DNA from: Nemertoderma westbladi
Taxonomy: Eukaryota > Xenacoelomorpha > Nemertodermatida > Nemertodermatidae
Length of the DNA stretch: 58,501 bases
Reading direction: 5' to 3'
Assembly: GCA_032718475.1 (NCBI GenBank)
Contig: JAUCBJ010002109.1
Location: forward strand, 1 to 58,501
Every line of letters begins with the position of its first letter. Position 1 is the stretch's first letter. Under the pieces are notes generated by a model. The model was not told the origin of the DNA and ran no database searches. It was given only the letters and a program-made list of their open reading frames with translations. Below, piece by piece: positions 1 to 13,000 of the stretch. Position numbers and translations under genes: made by a program.

Positions 1-2539
1 GTATTGAACAACTGAGTATCTAAAAGCTAAAACAACTGACTATATTAAACTGAGTATCTAAAAGCTAAAACAACTGACTATATTAAACTGAGTATCTAAA
101 AGCTAAAACAACTGACTATATTAAACGGAGTACCGGTATCTAAAAGCTAAAACAACTGACTTTTCAAAGGAGTATTTAAAAGCTAAAACAACTGACTATA
201 TTAAACTGAGTATTTAAAAGCTAAAACAACTGACTTTTCAAAGGAGTATTTAAAAGCTAAAACAACTGACTATATTAAACTGAGTATTTAAAAGCTAAAA
301 CAACTGACTATATTAATCGGAGTATTTAAAAGCTAAAACAACTGACTATATTAAACGGGGTATCTAAAAGCTAAAACAACTGACTATATTAAACGGGGTA
401 TCTAAAAGCTAAAACAACTGACTATATTAAACTGAGTATTTAAAAGCTAAAACAACTGACTATATTAATCGGAGTATTTAAAAGCTAAAACAATTGACTA
501 TATTAATCGGAGTATTTAAAAGCTAAAACAACTGACTATATTAAACGGAGTATTTAAAAGCTAAAACAACTGACTATATTAAACTGAGTATCTAAAAGCC
601 CAAAACAACTGACTATATTAAACGGAGTACCGGTATCTAAAAGCTAAAACAACTGACTATATTAAACGGAGTACCGGTATCTAAAAGCTAAAACAACTGA
701 CTATATTAAACTGAGTACCTAAAAGCTAAAACAACTGACTATATTAAACTGAGTATTTAAAAGCTAAAACAACTGACTATATTAAACTGAGTATCTAAAA
801 GCTAAAACAACTGACTATATTAATCGGAGTATTTAAAAGCTAAAACAACTGACTATATTAATCGGAGTATTTAAAAGCTAAAACAACTGACTATATTAAA
901 CGGAGTATTTAAAAGCTAAAACAACTGACTATATTAATCGGAGTATTTAAAAGCTAAAACAACTGACTATATTAAACTGAGTATTTAAAAGCTAAAACAA
1001 CTGACTATATTAAACTGAGTATCTAAAAGCTAAAACAACTGACTATATTAATCGGAGTATTTAAAAGCTAAAACAACTGACTATATTAATCGGAGTATTT
1101 AAAAGCTAAAACAACTGACTATATTAAACGGAGTATTTAAAAGCTAAAACAACTGACTATATTAAACTGAGTATCTAAAAGCTAAAACAACTGACTATAT
1201 TAAACGGAGTACCGGTATCTAAAAGCTAAAACAACTGACTATATTAAACGGAGTACCGGTATCTAAAAGCTAAAACAACTGACTATATTAAACTGAGTAC
1301 CTAAAAGCTAAAACAACTGACTATATTAAACTGAGTATTTAAAAGCTAAAACAACTGACTATATTAAACTGAGTATCTAAAAGCTAAAACAACTGACTAT
1401 ATTAATCGGAGTATTTAAAAGCTAAAACAACTGACTATATTAATCGGAGTATTTAAAAGCTAAAACAACTGACTATATTAAACGGAGTATTTAAAAGCTA
1501 AAACAACTGACTATATTAATCGGAGTATTTAAAAGCTAAAACAACTGACTATATTAAACGGAGTATCTAAAAGCTAAAACAACTGACTATATTAAACTGA
1601 GTATTTAAAAGCTAAAACAACTGACTATATTAAACGGAGTATTTAAAAGCTAAAACAACTGACTATATTAAACGGAGTATCTAAAAGCTAAAACAACTGA
1701 CTATATTAAACTGTGTATTTAAAAGCTAAAACAACTGACTATATTAAACGGAGTATTTAAAAGCTAAAACAACTGACTATATTAAACGGAGTATTTAAAA
1801 GCTAAAACAACTGACTATATTAAACGGAGTATTTAAAAGCTAAAACAACTGACTATATTAAACTGAGTATCTAAAAGCTAAAACAACTGACTATATTAAA
1901 CGGAGTATTTAAAAGCTAAAACAACTGACTATATTAAACGGAGTATCTAAAAGCTAAAACAACTGACTATATTAAACGGAGTATTTAAAAGCTAAAACAA
2001 CTGACTATATTAAACGGAGTATCTAAAAGCTAAAACAACTGACTATATTAAACTGAGTATCTAAAAGCTAAAACAACTGACTTTTCAACAGAGTATTTAA
2101 AAGCTAAAACAACTGACTATATTAAACTGAGTATTTAAAAGCTAAAACAACTGACTTTTCAAAGGAGTATTTAAAAGCTAAAACAACTGACTATATTAAA
2201 CTGAGTATTTAAAAGCTAAAACAACTGACTATATTAAACTGAGTATTTAAAAGCTAAAACAACTGACTATATTAATCGGAGTATTTAAAAGTTAAAACAA
2301 CTGACTATATTAAACGGAGTATTTAAAAGCTAAAACAACTGACTATATTAAACGGAGTATCTAAAAGCTAAAACAACTGACTATATTAAACTGAGTATTT
2401 AAAAGCTAAAACAACTGACTATATTAAACTGAGTATTTAAAAGCTAAAACAACTGACTATATTAAACGGAGTATCTAAAAGCTAAAACAACTGACTATAT
2501 TAAACTGAGTATTTAAAAGCTAAAACAACTGACTATATT
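1..2539. repeat. 38-bp satellite array
   Basis: About 65 head-to-tail copies of a roughly 38-bp unit with the constant core AAAGCTAAAACAACTGACTA. Units differ mainly in the junction that follows (TATTAAACTGAGTAT, TATTAATCGGAGTAT, or TTTTCAAAGGAGTAT). Some units gain 6 bp (GTACCGGTATC). A block with two GTACCGG units followed by a GAGTACC unit occurs near 629-720 and again near 1211-1300, 582 bp later, so part of the array was copied as a higher-order block. The array starts before the window and ends abruptly at about 2539. No ORF. Confidence 0.97.
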
Positions 2540-2544
2540 AGAAA

Positions 2545-2749
2545 CTGAAACTCTGCAGTCTGTCCCACTTCCTGGTCTAAAGAGAAAATGTACAGTGTTG
2601 TGTTTGTAGAAAACGGATAGCACGTGACTGCCTGTATTGAGGTACATGTGGCAAAAAACTTAATAAGAAAAAGTTTGTTGCTAAGAAGTGCAGTAGTTCA
2701 ACTGATGATAATGAACCTGTGTTAGAAGAGCCTACTATTGTGAGGGTGC
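2545..2749 (+). pseudogene. Degenerate cysteine-rich (zinc-ribbon-like) gene, left part
   Basis: One frame reads a CVCRKR-type pair of cysteines, an in-frame TGA, then GTCGKKLNKKKFVAKKC and an acidic tail ending at the BEL insertion site. The same kind of repeated CxxC plus basic/aromatic pattern reappears beyond the element at 18578-19010, and the frame is continuous across the duplicated GGTGC. This indicates an older gene, or transposon gene, that the BEL element split. I do not recognise the family. The stops show it is not functional. Confidence 0.4.
2745..2749. repeat. Target-site duplication GGTGC (left)
   Basis: GGTGC sits directly before the left LTR and again directly after the right LTR at 18573-18577. 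A 5-bp duplication fits BEL/Pao integration. Confidence 0.9.
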
Positions 2750-3967
2750 TGTTCGCGCTTTCAGACCTTTGGCAGTTTAACCCGCCAAATTAGAATGTCT
2801 TCTAGATATTAAATCGCTTTTTAGCCTACGACAAGTATTTGATTCACTACACTAGTCGAAACCAATCCGTGCACGATCATTCACCCGCTGGTTATACCCG
2901 GGAGATTGGGTTCGACGGTTTAATCTTATTGCTATGTAAGCCTAATGTATTATTCGACTGACAGTATTATATAATCTCTGACAATATTATTCACCTTCGG
3001 GGAATATTAACAGTTCCTTTAGGACGTGGCGCTCTATCTATATAAACAGAGCTATGACTTAAACTACTCACAACGATATGGTTTAGTTATAATTCACATA
3101 TATGGCGCATTCTTTAGGAAATGCTTCTTTAACAGACTCACTCATACACAATGCTGCACAATACTGCACACTAATCTGCCGATCTTCACTGATTTTAGTC
3201 ACATATAAAAGGAACACAGACTGACTCATGTAGGGTCTATCAAATAACATTCGATTCACTTCAAACCACTTTAACATAAGTCACAATCGTTTATCTGTAA
3301 CCTTTCTCTCTTACCTTCGGTATATCAAGAATATTGGGTTTCGGGGTTATTTATCGTTATTCCAAATATAATAATTCATCAACCATATTATGAAGAACTG
3401 ACAGTAAATAGCAGTATAAAACAACAACTGAACACTGATTGTTATGAGTTTGCAATGTTTCAGCAGTTTGTATGTAAGATCAGTTTCGTCAGGAGTCGTT
3501 AGGTATGCAGTCCGTTAAAGGATATATGTCCTTATAATTAAACCTACTAGTGTTGAGCTAAAAAGCAGAAAAGCACAAAACACTATAAAGCCGTTCTTTC
3601 GTGGCTTTGAAAAACTCGTGACTACTACTCTATACAAGAATACTAACTACACTTATTCCACGAAGCTCCCGTTCAACACAGAGAAAGAGCAGTGAGATAG
3701 GAAAATTTCAGTTCAGTAGCTCTGTGATAGGTCAAATCAAGGCTAACTCAAATTCTATTGGGAGATACAAAAACAAGGCTATGACGCAACCTTCCTAGGC
3801 TGGTTGGCCGATTAAACAGAGCCCAGATCCCTGCGTACAGCAAATCAGCCAATAAGCTGGTAGCTTGCACTATTTTAACTATAGATCCCTTTTTGAGTAT
3901 TCTAGCGACCGGGGGGGGAACTGGCCAGCAAAGCAAATGAACCAGTTATCCCACAAAAGCTTTTACA
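2750..3967 (-). repeat. BEL 3' LTR
   Basis: This matches 17356-18572 over its whole length, with about five substitutions and one extra G in the run near 3911. In element orientation it is the 3' LTR. The small ORFs inside it recur identically in the other LTR and do not resemble proteins. Confidence 0.97.
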
Positions 3968-3975
3968 CCGCTCCC
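3968..3975 (-). other. Polypurine tract (GGGAGCGG)
   Basis: Directly upstream of the 3' LTR on the minus strand is GGGAGCGG, followed at once by TGTAAAAG. This is where plus-strand DNA synthesis would be primed. Confidence 0.7.
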
Positions 3976-6900
3976 AGAAAATGGGATTTAAGTCTATAAA
4001 ATATACAAAATCACAGTTTCTAAAATATAAAAATACTCTAAACAGTTAGTCTTTCTTGCGCGGACGGCGTTTACGCAGTTTCTTGAGGCTAGCAAGAGTC
4101 CTTTTCTCTTTGGGGCGAGCCACTTTATGAGGAGGGCTGTAGCTCCTAGGCGAAGGGTGCAATATGATTGCATTAGAAGGTTTGGGTTTACGGTCGGTGT
4201 CTCGTCCATTTCGATATGCTTCTCCTCGAGCTGATTTTCCTCCGCTTGTCATGGGATACGTTCGTCCAAAACTCTCGCAAAGAATAGGGTTTTCTAAGCT
4301 TGATATCTTCTTTGAGATTCGAGATTTCCCAATCGAACTGAGATAAGGCCAATTCGTTTATCGATTGGACTTACTGTTATAACTTACGTTTATCTGAACA
4401 AACGCAGATTTCTTTTTTGATCTTTATAGAATAGCGTTTAACTCGTTTCGTACAACGCTCTCCTTCACCTTGATGAAGGGTTGTATCGCATTAAACGGGA
4501 CGACCATACGGTTGGATAGTGATATTAGGTGTCCGCGTCATAATCCGGCTAGGTAAGATGGGCGGCTAGGTAGAAATCACTGTCGGAGTGTTACCGATTA
4601 ATTGTTAGGGTAGCACTAGATCTTTGAACAGTGAATACAGTCCGCGAGGATCCGCGACACCACCAGGATCGCAGGTCTGAGGTCCAACTAAGGAATGAGG
4701 AGGTTTGACCGAGTATTCCGGGACTTTGATCGTAGGTTTACTCCAGGATCGTTCGAGCCGAGTGAGCATAGGTGATACGTCAAACAAGTTTCGCTCGAAA
4801 CTCCAGTAAATATAACGAGCACAACTGTGTTTAACACAACGTTTCCGTGGATGTTTATGTCTTTCCGTTTATTAGTTGGGTCTAGGGCATTTATCGTAAT
4901 AATACTAAAGACGCACGTCTGGTAGGGGAAACGCGGGTGATATTTATTTGTTGTTACAATGCTTCTGTCAAGAATTCCAAATATACGTTGGAGTTACCGC
5001 GTTTATTTGTTTCTTTAGTGTCTTTTCTTTCGAGTCGATTTCGAATAGAAATTTCGCACTCGAATTTCAGTTTATGGTTCCGACTCCGCTGGGCAGGATA
5101 TATAGTCGACATAGTCCGTATTATGTAAATCGATAGGATGACCAGTAGTTAAGAAGACCATATACGTACCATTACGCTGCGTATATCGAGCGGCGAATTT
5201 TCTATAGTCCAACTCGCGCGCGAGCTGCTCTTGGGACATTGGCGGTTCGATATAACGACCATCGTCCTCCGCAGCAGTTGGACTAACGTCTCCGCGTATT
5301 AAGCTATCAACAAACGCTTGTAAAAGTAGAGTATATCGCTCCCCGATACCAAGACCATCTTCTATCAACTCCGTCATATCTGCTATATATGAGTTTATCC
5401 ATATTATAATGAGTTTATATTTAGGCGAGCGGGCGTCGCTGCCTACTCCAATCAACCCCCGGACAGTACGAGATCCTCAGCGCCGATGTGTCGTCGCCGC
5501 TGTACTTTCGCCAACGACGTAGCCGCACAACGACAACGACAACCGGCACAAGTCACTCGACTGTCCGTCCCAAAGGCTTAGATATACCTCAGGTTCTTAC
5601 TGGAGAGTTAGGGTTACTTTCACAATTGCGACTCGCTACTGTAAACACACCTTAGTAGTAACATTCGCCTATAAACTCACAAATACCACACACACAACTT
5701 GTCACAAATTACACACACTCGGGTCACTTGTCCGTTAGTCAATGCCTTCCAGAATGTCACTGTATTATTATGTATACTTGGATACTAGCAGTGCGCTATT
5801 TATTCCCTATGCTATTCAATGGGACAAGCTTTCTATTGTTCCTTTTAACTCAATTCTAATTCTAGCGTGGTTGTTGCTATGGTGACATTATGTAAAGCTA
5901 GCGGTAGAATTAGGGTAATTCCAATGCATACAGATCTGGGATGTTATTTAATAGTAATTCTTTAATAGTCAATGTCCTGTTTATACATGACTTTACGAAT
6001 TTTATCGGCTATTGACTATGTTGGGGAGACTTTCGTACACGCATACGCATAATAATATAAATCTCCGCTCCCTTGATCTATTAATTAATGGAATTTTGGG
6101 AATGTTATAAATTGCGTAAAATGGCAATTTATTAAATTCATTAAAAGACATGAATTTAAATTTATTCCCTGAAATTTTATTATTTGATAATTAAATAGAC
6201 ATATTTTGATTCTAGAACATGTCTGGGGACACAAGATCCTTAATTCTAAGAAAATTGTCTCTTTAAGAATATCGGTAAATGCTACGATATCTTAATTGAC
6301 TAGAATCGTTGAAGGATCTGAATTTTACAGATTTTGACATATTAGATTTGCAAATATTAAATAATTAATATTTGAGATGGGCACCGATTTATTCCAGAAC
6401 TTGTCTGGGGACGTTAACCACTGATTCTATAATTTGTCTTTCAAGTATATCGGTGGGTGCCACGATATCTTAATCGACTAGAATTACAGATGGTCAAAGG
6501 GTTTAACAGATTTATTTTGCGTTATACGCTACTGTTAAAGGGACATCACGCTACTATATGTATTATTTAATATACGGTATGAGAGCAATATCGCACGAAG
6601 CAATGTCAGTGTGAAGAGGCAAGTCGTTTCCAAGGTCTACCCAGAGCTTGGTTTAGCCGAGACACAAGGATCTGAACTTTGCATTCCTAATACTCTGCCT
6701 ACCAATAATACTTGAATATAGTAGTGGCTTTATTGTACTTTAATAAGTACGGACATTTCATCTTACCGTAGTTACGTATTTATAATATAATACGGACAGT
6801 AAGGAAAGAGAAAAAATAATTATTTCTTCGCCGTCGCACTAAATATAATATAAGTAATTACGTACGTAATAAACACGAATATATTGCACTATTCTACTAA

Positions 6901-7031
6901 ATAATCGCTAAATAATATTCTACTAAATTAAATAAAACGATTATAATAAAATTACATAGTAATACATACATAAATATAAAAATGATAAAATAATATAAAA
7001 TAATAGAGTCACACGCCCACTCCAAACGATA
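3976..7031 (-). other. BEL region between pol and the 3' LTR
   Basis: About 3 kb with no intact envelope-like gene. It holds the 101-aa ORF at 5072-5377 and a very basic ORF at 4046-4252 (C-terminus KKLRKRRPRKKD). From about 5800 to 7000 it is AT-rich. Two segments near 6170-6300 and 6370-6480 resemble each other (each has CTGGGGAC and a later CTTAATNGACTAGAAT), so part of it is an internal duplication. It may be untranslated sequence, a captured fragment or a decayed env; the sequence does not decide. Confidence 0.5.
5072..5377 (-). CDS. Small ORF inside the BEL element, function unknown
   Basis: A 101-aa ORF from the ATG at 5377 (MTELIEDGLGIGERYTLL) to the stop at 5072. The frame stays open upstream to 5455. 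It is acidic in the middle (TAAEDDGRYIEPP) with a mixed C-terminus, and has no signal peptide, membrane segment or cysteine motif. It lies between pol and the 3' LTR, where some BEL elements carry env, but it is far too short and lacks envelope features. It could be an exon of a spliced product or a captured fragment. Family not recognised. Confidence 0.35.
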   Translation of the reverse strand: MTELIEDGLGIGERYTLLLQAFVDSLIRGDVSPTAAEDDGRYIEPPMSQEQLARELDYRKFAARYTQRNGTYMVFLTTGHPIDLHNTDYVDYISCPAESEP

Positions 7032-10000
7032 TTAAGTTGGGGAGTCCCTAGATGTCGGTTGGATTAGGGAAGTGGTCGTGGGAAGAGTTTCTTGCCTTCC
7101 ATAGTTTCCGGAGAGCTCTCTGTCTCTTTCCAGTAAACATAAACGACCCACTGGGCGATTGAGCTGTTGAGTCTCAAAGACTATCCCTGGTTTCTTAAAG
7201 TTCCGCCGCATGACGACGAGCTCTACTGATCGCACCAAACCATCGCTCGAGATATAAGTCTCGATGATACGTCCTGTTTGCCATCGCTTACGTGGGAGAT
7301 CGGGGTCCACAATAAGCACCATGTCTCCAGCGCTGACGTTTTCTCGCTGCGCAAACCACTTAGTTCGAAGTTGTAGCGTGGGCAGGTAATGTTTCTCGAA
7401 ATGGTCAGCGAAACGACGGGATAGCAACTGCATAAGTTGCCAGGTTCGACGGCAGTACTCGTCTCCGTCTGTGATCTCCGATCGTGGGAGCATGGCTACG
7501 GGCTTCTTCAGTTGAAAATGCGCGGGTGTTAGCACTTCCAGGGAATCAGGATTTGAAGAGACTGACATAAGCGGTCTTTCGTTGAGATAGGCGGCGATTT
7601 CCTCCATTAACGTCCACAATAATTCGTCGGTGAGATAAGCGCGACAAGGCACAATAAAGTGGAACGCAGTCTTCACGCTCCTAATCAATCTCTCCCAACT
7701 TCCTCCCCACCAAGGGGCGTCGGCGGCGTTGAAGGTCCAGCTAGACGCTGTTATCTTTAGCTGATCGTCCACCTGTCTTTTGTTCCAGTCCTTCACGTAA
7801 GCTTGTATTTCGTTGTTGGCGCCAATGAAGTTCGTTCCCTTATCCGATCTCATCGTGTTACTGGTTCCGAAACGAGCGATCTGTCGTCGTAAACTCAACA
7901 CGAAGCTGTTGGTGGATAGATCGTTTACCATATCGAGATGGATAGCTCTACAAGTCATACAAACGAAGATGACACACCATCTTTTAACTATAGTCCGGGC
8001 ACGATATACTTCAATAGGGCCAAATAAATCCACACCGGTATTAGTAAAGGGTGGTTCATAGAAGCTTACTCTTTCCCTAGGTAATTCTGCCTCTCGCTGT
8101 GTTAAAGGCCTACTGAATGCTTTCCTACAGGGTATGCAGTTCCTAAGAACTTGGTTCAGAGCCCTACGGGGTTTATAAAAATAGTAGCGAGTTCGAATTT
8201 CGCTCAGAACTCGTTCTCTACCAGCATGGTACAGTTTGCTATGAACATCTACAATCATTTTGATTTGTATATCAAGATTTCTAATGAGTATGGGAAACTT
8301 AGTGTCAAAGGATAACGGGGCGTTAGTGAGCCTACCTCCAACACGTATTAACCCATCTATCATGGTGCTAGAGAAGCGATCCCTTAAGCGCATCTGCGGA
8401 TTTCTTAACAGCAGGAAATACTTATCGGAATCTTCATAACATTGTAGGAGTCTCAGCATCTGTTTGTTGGTTTCATCATGCTCCTGGTGACTGATCTTTT
8501 CCTTTAGAAACCTGTCGGGTATCTTGTATGTAGGAAGATCTTTAACAACATGGACTCGTGCAGATGCTGATGGGGCATCATCACTATTGGTCTTTGTCCC
8601 GGAGTAACGATGATGAAAACATCGTTTCAAATAAGTGACAGCTTTACAGAGCCGATTCCAGGAGCTGTAGTGACGTATCGCTCTCTGCAAGAGAGGTGAG
8701 AGTCCTTGCGCGATATCTGGTATTCCAGATTTCCAATCCTTGTCACGGATTTGCAAGACTTCTTTGGTCGTGGCGGTGGGTTTCTGATCTAAAGCATCTG
8801 CTCCGGAAGTAAATAATACAGATAGATCAACCGCAGGTTTAAACAACTTCGATTTACTCGCTCGAGTTTTGGGTTTAACTTTCTCCGCTCCCTTGGCCTG
8901 TCTGATCTCTGCTGTTGTGAGGTGGGGAGGCCATTCTTCTTCTTCTTGGTAGAGAAAGTCGGGTCCTCCTAACCATTCGGGAGTATTTACCAATTCCTTT
9001 GGAGTCGCTCCTCGGGAAGCGATGTCTGCTGGATTAATCGTTCCGGGGCAATGTCTCCATTGGTCCATCGTCGTGCGACTAAGTATGATGGCTACCCTGT
9101 TGGTAACGAAGACGCTGAACTGACAGACTTCATTGGTTATATACTCTAACACGAGTAAAGCGTCGGTCCAATAGACAGTTTTCTCTAATGGATAGTCAAT
9201 CTGTTCTGTTACATTCCGGCCGATGGCTGTAGCGTATAGAGCCGCCTTCAACTCCGCTCGAGGAACTTTCAACTTGTTGTTGATTAATGCCTTAGAAGTA
9301 ACCAAGGCGACTTTGATTCCATCCGGAGTTTCCACTCTTAGGTAGGCTACTATACCTATTCCCATATCGCTGGCGTCTCCAAACACATGGAGTTGATAGG
9401 AATACGTAGGGAGAACATGACCAAAATATGAACGGGAAATTATAAAATCCTCGATAGCCGGTTGAGAATCTTCCCATTTCATCCACTTCTTTAATAATTC
9501 TCCCTTAAGTGGATCGTCCCATGAGTGGTTTTCAAGCCACATTTGTTGCACCAAACTATGAGCAATCAATATAACTGGGCTAATAAATCCCAATGGATCA
9601 AAATAAGTGCTCAGTATACTTAAACAAATCCGTTTGGTTCGAACTGGATTATCTCGCTGTTTTAGTTGGAAAAACAGGATATCTCTCTCTGTGTCCCATT
9701 TCAAGCCGAGTGTCTTGGTTTCTGGCAGATCATCTTTGATCAAATCGAGATCTTTCGCTCCTCGATCCTCCGCAGGGATCGACTCCAGAAACTCACGGGA
9801 GTTGATGGTGAATTTCGTTAATCGAAACCCACCTCTTTTTAAGCACTCTACCGTTCCTTTAGCGACCTCAATGGCTTCCTCAACTGATGGTAGGGACTTC
9901 AGATTGTCGTCCATGTATATGTCCCTCTTGATGTTGTCGATCACTTCCTTAGAGAAGGCCTCTCGGTTGTCCTCTGCAGTGGTACGCACTACCGAACAGG

Positions 10001-13000
10001 CATTGGAAGGGCTTGAGATTATCCCAAAGGCCTGGATGGTCATCCAGTACTCCACCGATTTCTGGTTGAGGTCTCCTTCGGGCCACCATAGAAATCGTAG
10101 GCTATCTCGATCCCTATCCAACACTTTGACTTGCAAGAACATGCCTTCTATATCGGAGGCGAAAGCAATCGAATATTGTCTCAATCTTAAAAGAATTCCC
10201 AACAAAGATTGAAGTAAGTTGGGTCCGGGTAACAATTCAGAGTTAAGGGATTGACCCATGTAAAGAGCGGAGCCATCAAACACTACTCTCACTTCATTGG
10301 GTTTACCGGGTTTAGGAACGTAATGGTGAGTTAAATAATACGTTCTTTCAGTCACAGGTGTTTCTTCCGGTACCCTCTCCGCGTATCCCTTATTAATAAA
10401 TTTTTCCAGCTGTGTTTGATACATTGCTTTAGCTGAAGAATTAGCCGTAAGGCGTCGATGGAGTTGCGCGATTCTTTTTTCCGCCAAAGGTCTGTTATTG
10501 ATGAACTTCGGTTCTTTCTTGCGAAAAGGTAAACCGACTTCATACCTACCTTGATCTTTGATGAAACGTGTAGTAGTCTCTTGGATCTGCTTGGCCCTTT
10601 CCTCTTCCACTGATAAGGCCTTATCGTAGGAATTGGGCTCTACTGCCTCTTGCGTAAAGAATCGTACAGCATGTTCATCTCGAGTCTTGGCATTACAACG
10701 CTCAATGACGTCATTTAACTCGTCGTTATAAGCTTCTCGTTCAGATGGATAAAGAAGTTGACATAAGTTCACTTGGTTTTGCCAAGCCTCGTTTTCCTTA
10801 AGGAGATCGATAGTATTCTCCTCGTCAAAAAGCTGGTGAATGTCGTTGTTATCTGAGGAGTATGGAGTTCCCTCAGTTAAATCGTCTCCTTCACTAGTAT
10901 CATCTTCCCATTCACTCACCTGGCAAACTCGCTCTTGCGGTAGTCTTTCTCTGAGTGTTCTACGGGAAGGTCCAGTAAAGTACCAACCTACTCTAGTTCT
11001 TACCGCATAGGTCTGTAGTGGCTGCGGTTGAGCAGGCCGTTTCTCTAATGTCTCCAGCGCCTCATGCGCGTTTTGGCCGATGAGTATTTGCACTCCAGGA
11101 TAATCAGTCTGAAATCGAGGTATGTTAAGATGTTGGATGCTCTCATCCTCGTCCCAATTATAAAGGTCTGCTTGGGTAGTAGCGAAGTTCTTTATAGCTA
11201 CCATTTTCACTGACCTGATGCTATGTTCTCCTAGTTCGTCCTGGGGGGTGGACAACGCTCCTACATAATAATCCGCTGTTATTGTGGATTTCCAGACTTG
11301 CATAATGCCTGACATGTTTAGCGTAGTTCGGAACTTGGGTTGTCCAGCAAATATGTCTTCGGCTAGCTCTTGGTCGATGAATGTTCCTGTACTACCGGAG
11401 TCAAGGAGGGCGTTCACTACGTAACTCCGTTTAGGTCCGTGAAGCCTCACCTGTACCACAGGAAACTCTCGGATCCCTACATTGGAAGATGGCTCTTTCC
11501 CAGATGGTTGTCGCTCAGAAGTAGTTAGAGTGAGGTCGCTGTCTGTATCTTTTTCATATGTGAGTGCTCGATACACTGCGGTATTTATCAGGTAACAGGA
11601 TTCGTTTTCGTCGGAGAACTCATCCGTATAGAATCCTTCCATCTCAGATTGGTCAGTGTCGTTCACATCACTGAATTGGACATGTAGTTCGGAATCACTT
11701 ACCTGATTCGGAGTATTTCGCTCGAATTCAGCGTGCAACAAGATATGATGTTTCGCACCACACTTAGCACACCTTATGTCAGAGAAACAGGTTCGCCGTT
11801 GGTGTCCTTGTCTGAGGCAATTATAACATAACCGCTTATCCCACATGACTTCGCGTCTCTCCGTTAATGACTTCTTCAGGAATTCATCACACATGTTCAA
11901 ACGGTGGGTCCCGTCACACAGCGCACATTTCGGTTTGATGTTACTCACCTTATTCTGAGTCACATTGTGTACACTTGCTTTTTCTTCGGGCTTTCTCACC
12001 TGAATTCTCTTGGGAGACGTAGGAGGAGTTTTTCTTACCTGTTCTCTCCTGTCATTTGTTCGAGACTTGAATTTACTCACCTGATCTTTAGGCATTTTAT
12101 TCACGTAATAAGATCTATCAGTGTCCTTCCCGCTATCTTCTCCTTGAGAAGTCTGGCTTTCGCCGTCGTCTGTGTAACACACTGGTGTTACCCTTCTCCT
12201 AGAGACGGGTTTTTCACTTACCTTGTTTTCCGGTGTCTTCTCTCTGGATTGCTTGAGGAGTTGCAATTTCACTTCTCCATCCAGGAATGACATGAGATCT
12301 GCCATGGTAGGGTCTCGTCGTTGTTGTTCCATCATATATAGTACTTTCTTATCCCAGCGTGTGCCTACCCCACCTTTCGGTAAAGTAGAAGCCACAGCTC
12401 CAATGACCATAGAACTTTGGTATTCATGAGACTTACCTAACCAATCTAATTGTCTACAGACCTCTTGAATCTCATCGGAAAACTCTATTATCCCACTGCT
12501 GATGAACTTTCTGGGCGCTACTAATTTTGCATATAAATACTTAGCGATATTATTCCTATTACCATACCTGATGTTTAGTGTATCCCAAACTTGTCTTAAT
12601 CCGTCTGGATGTCCAATAAACTTTAACGCCATTAACTTGGGAGATCCTTCCAAGCACTCGATGAGGAATCTAAGTTTCTCTCCATTAGATAGTACAGAGT
12701 TCTGTATGTTATCTTTGTAATATTCATTAAAAGGTAACCATTTCATCTCATCTCCATTGAATTTGACTATCTCTCCCACCTTCACCGCTTGCCGGGCTTC
12801 GGTTCTAGCCATTTGACGCGTAAAACTTTCTTGGGCCATCGTGTTATTTAATATCGAGTTATCGGTATATAAATTTCTCGGATTATGATCAGTTCTATAT
12901 GGGATATCATTATCAACAGGTCTATAATTACCCTTAATAGGGTTCACTATAGGAGTTTCTACTTCGCTAGCAGTATAGATGCGTGTAGGCTCCACACCTT

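Noticed and set aside
1-2539. CRISPR-like regular repeats
   Set aside because: There are no unique spacers; units are contiguous tandem satellite in an animal genome.
3026-3277. Small ORFs identical at 17632-17883
   Set aside because: They are duplicated because they lie in the LTRs. No protein features.
9607-10212. 201-aa plus-strand ORF inside the BEL element
   Set aside because: Antisense to the RT-coding frame; low-complexity shadow without its own motifs.
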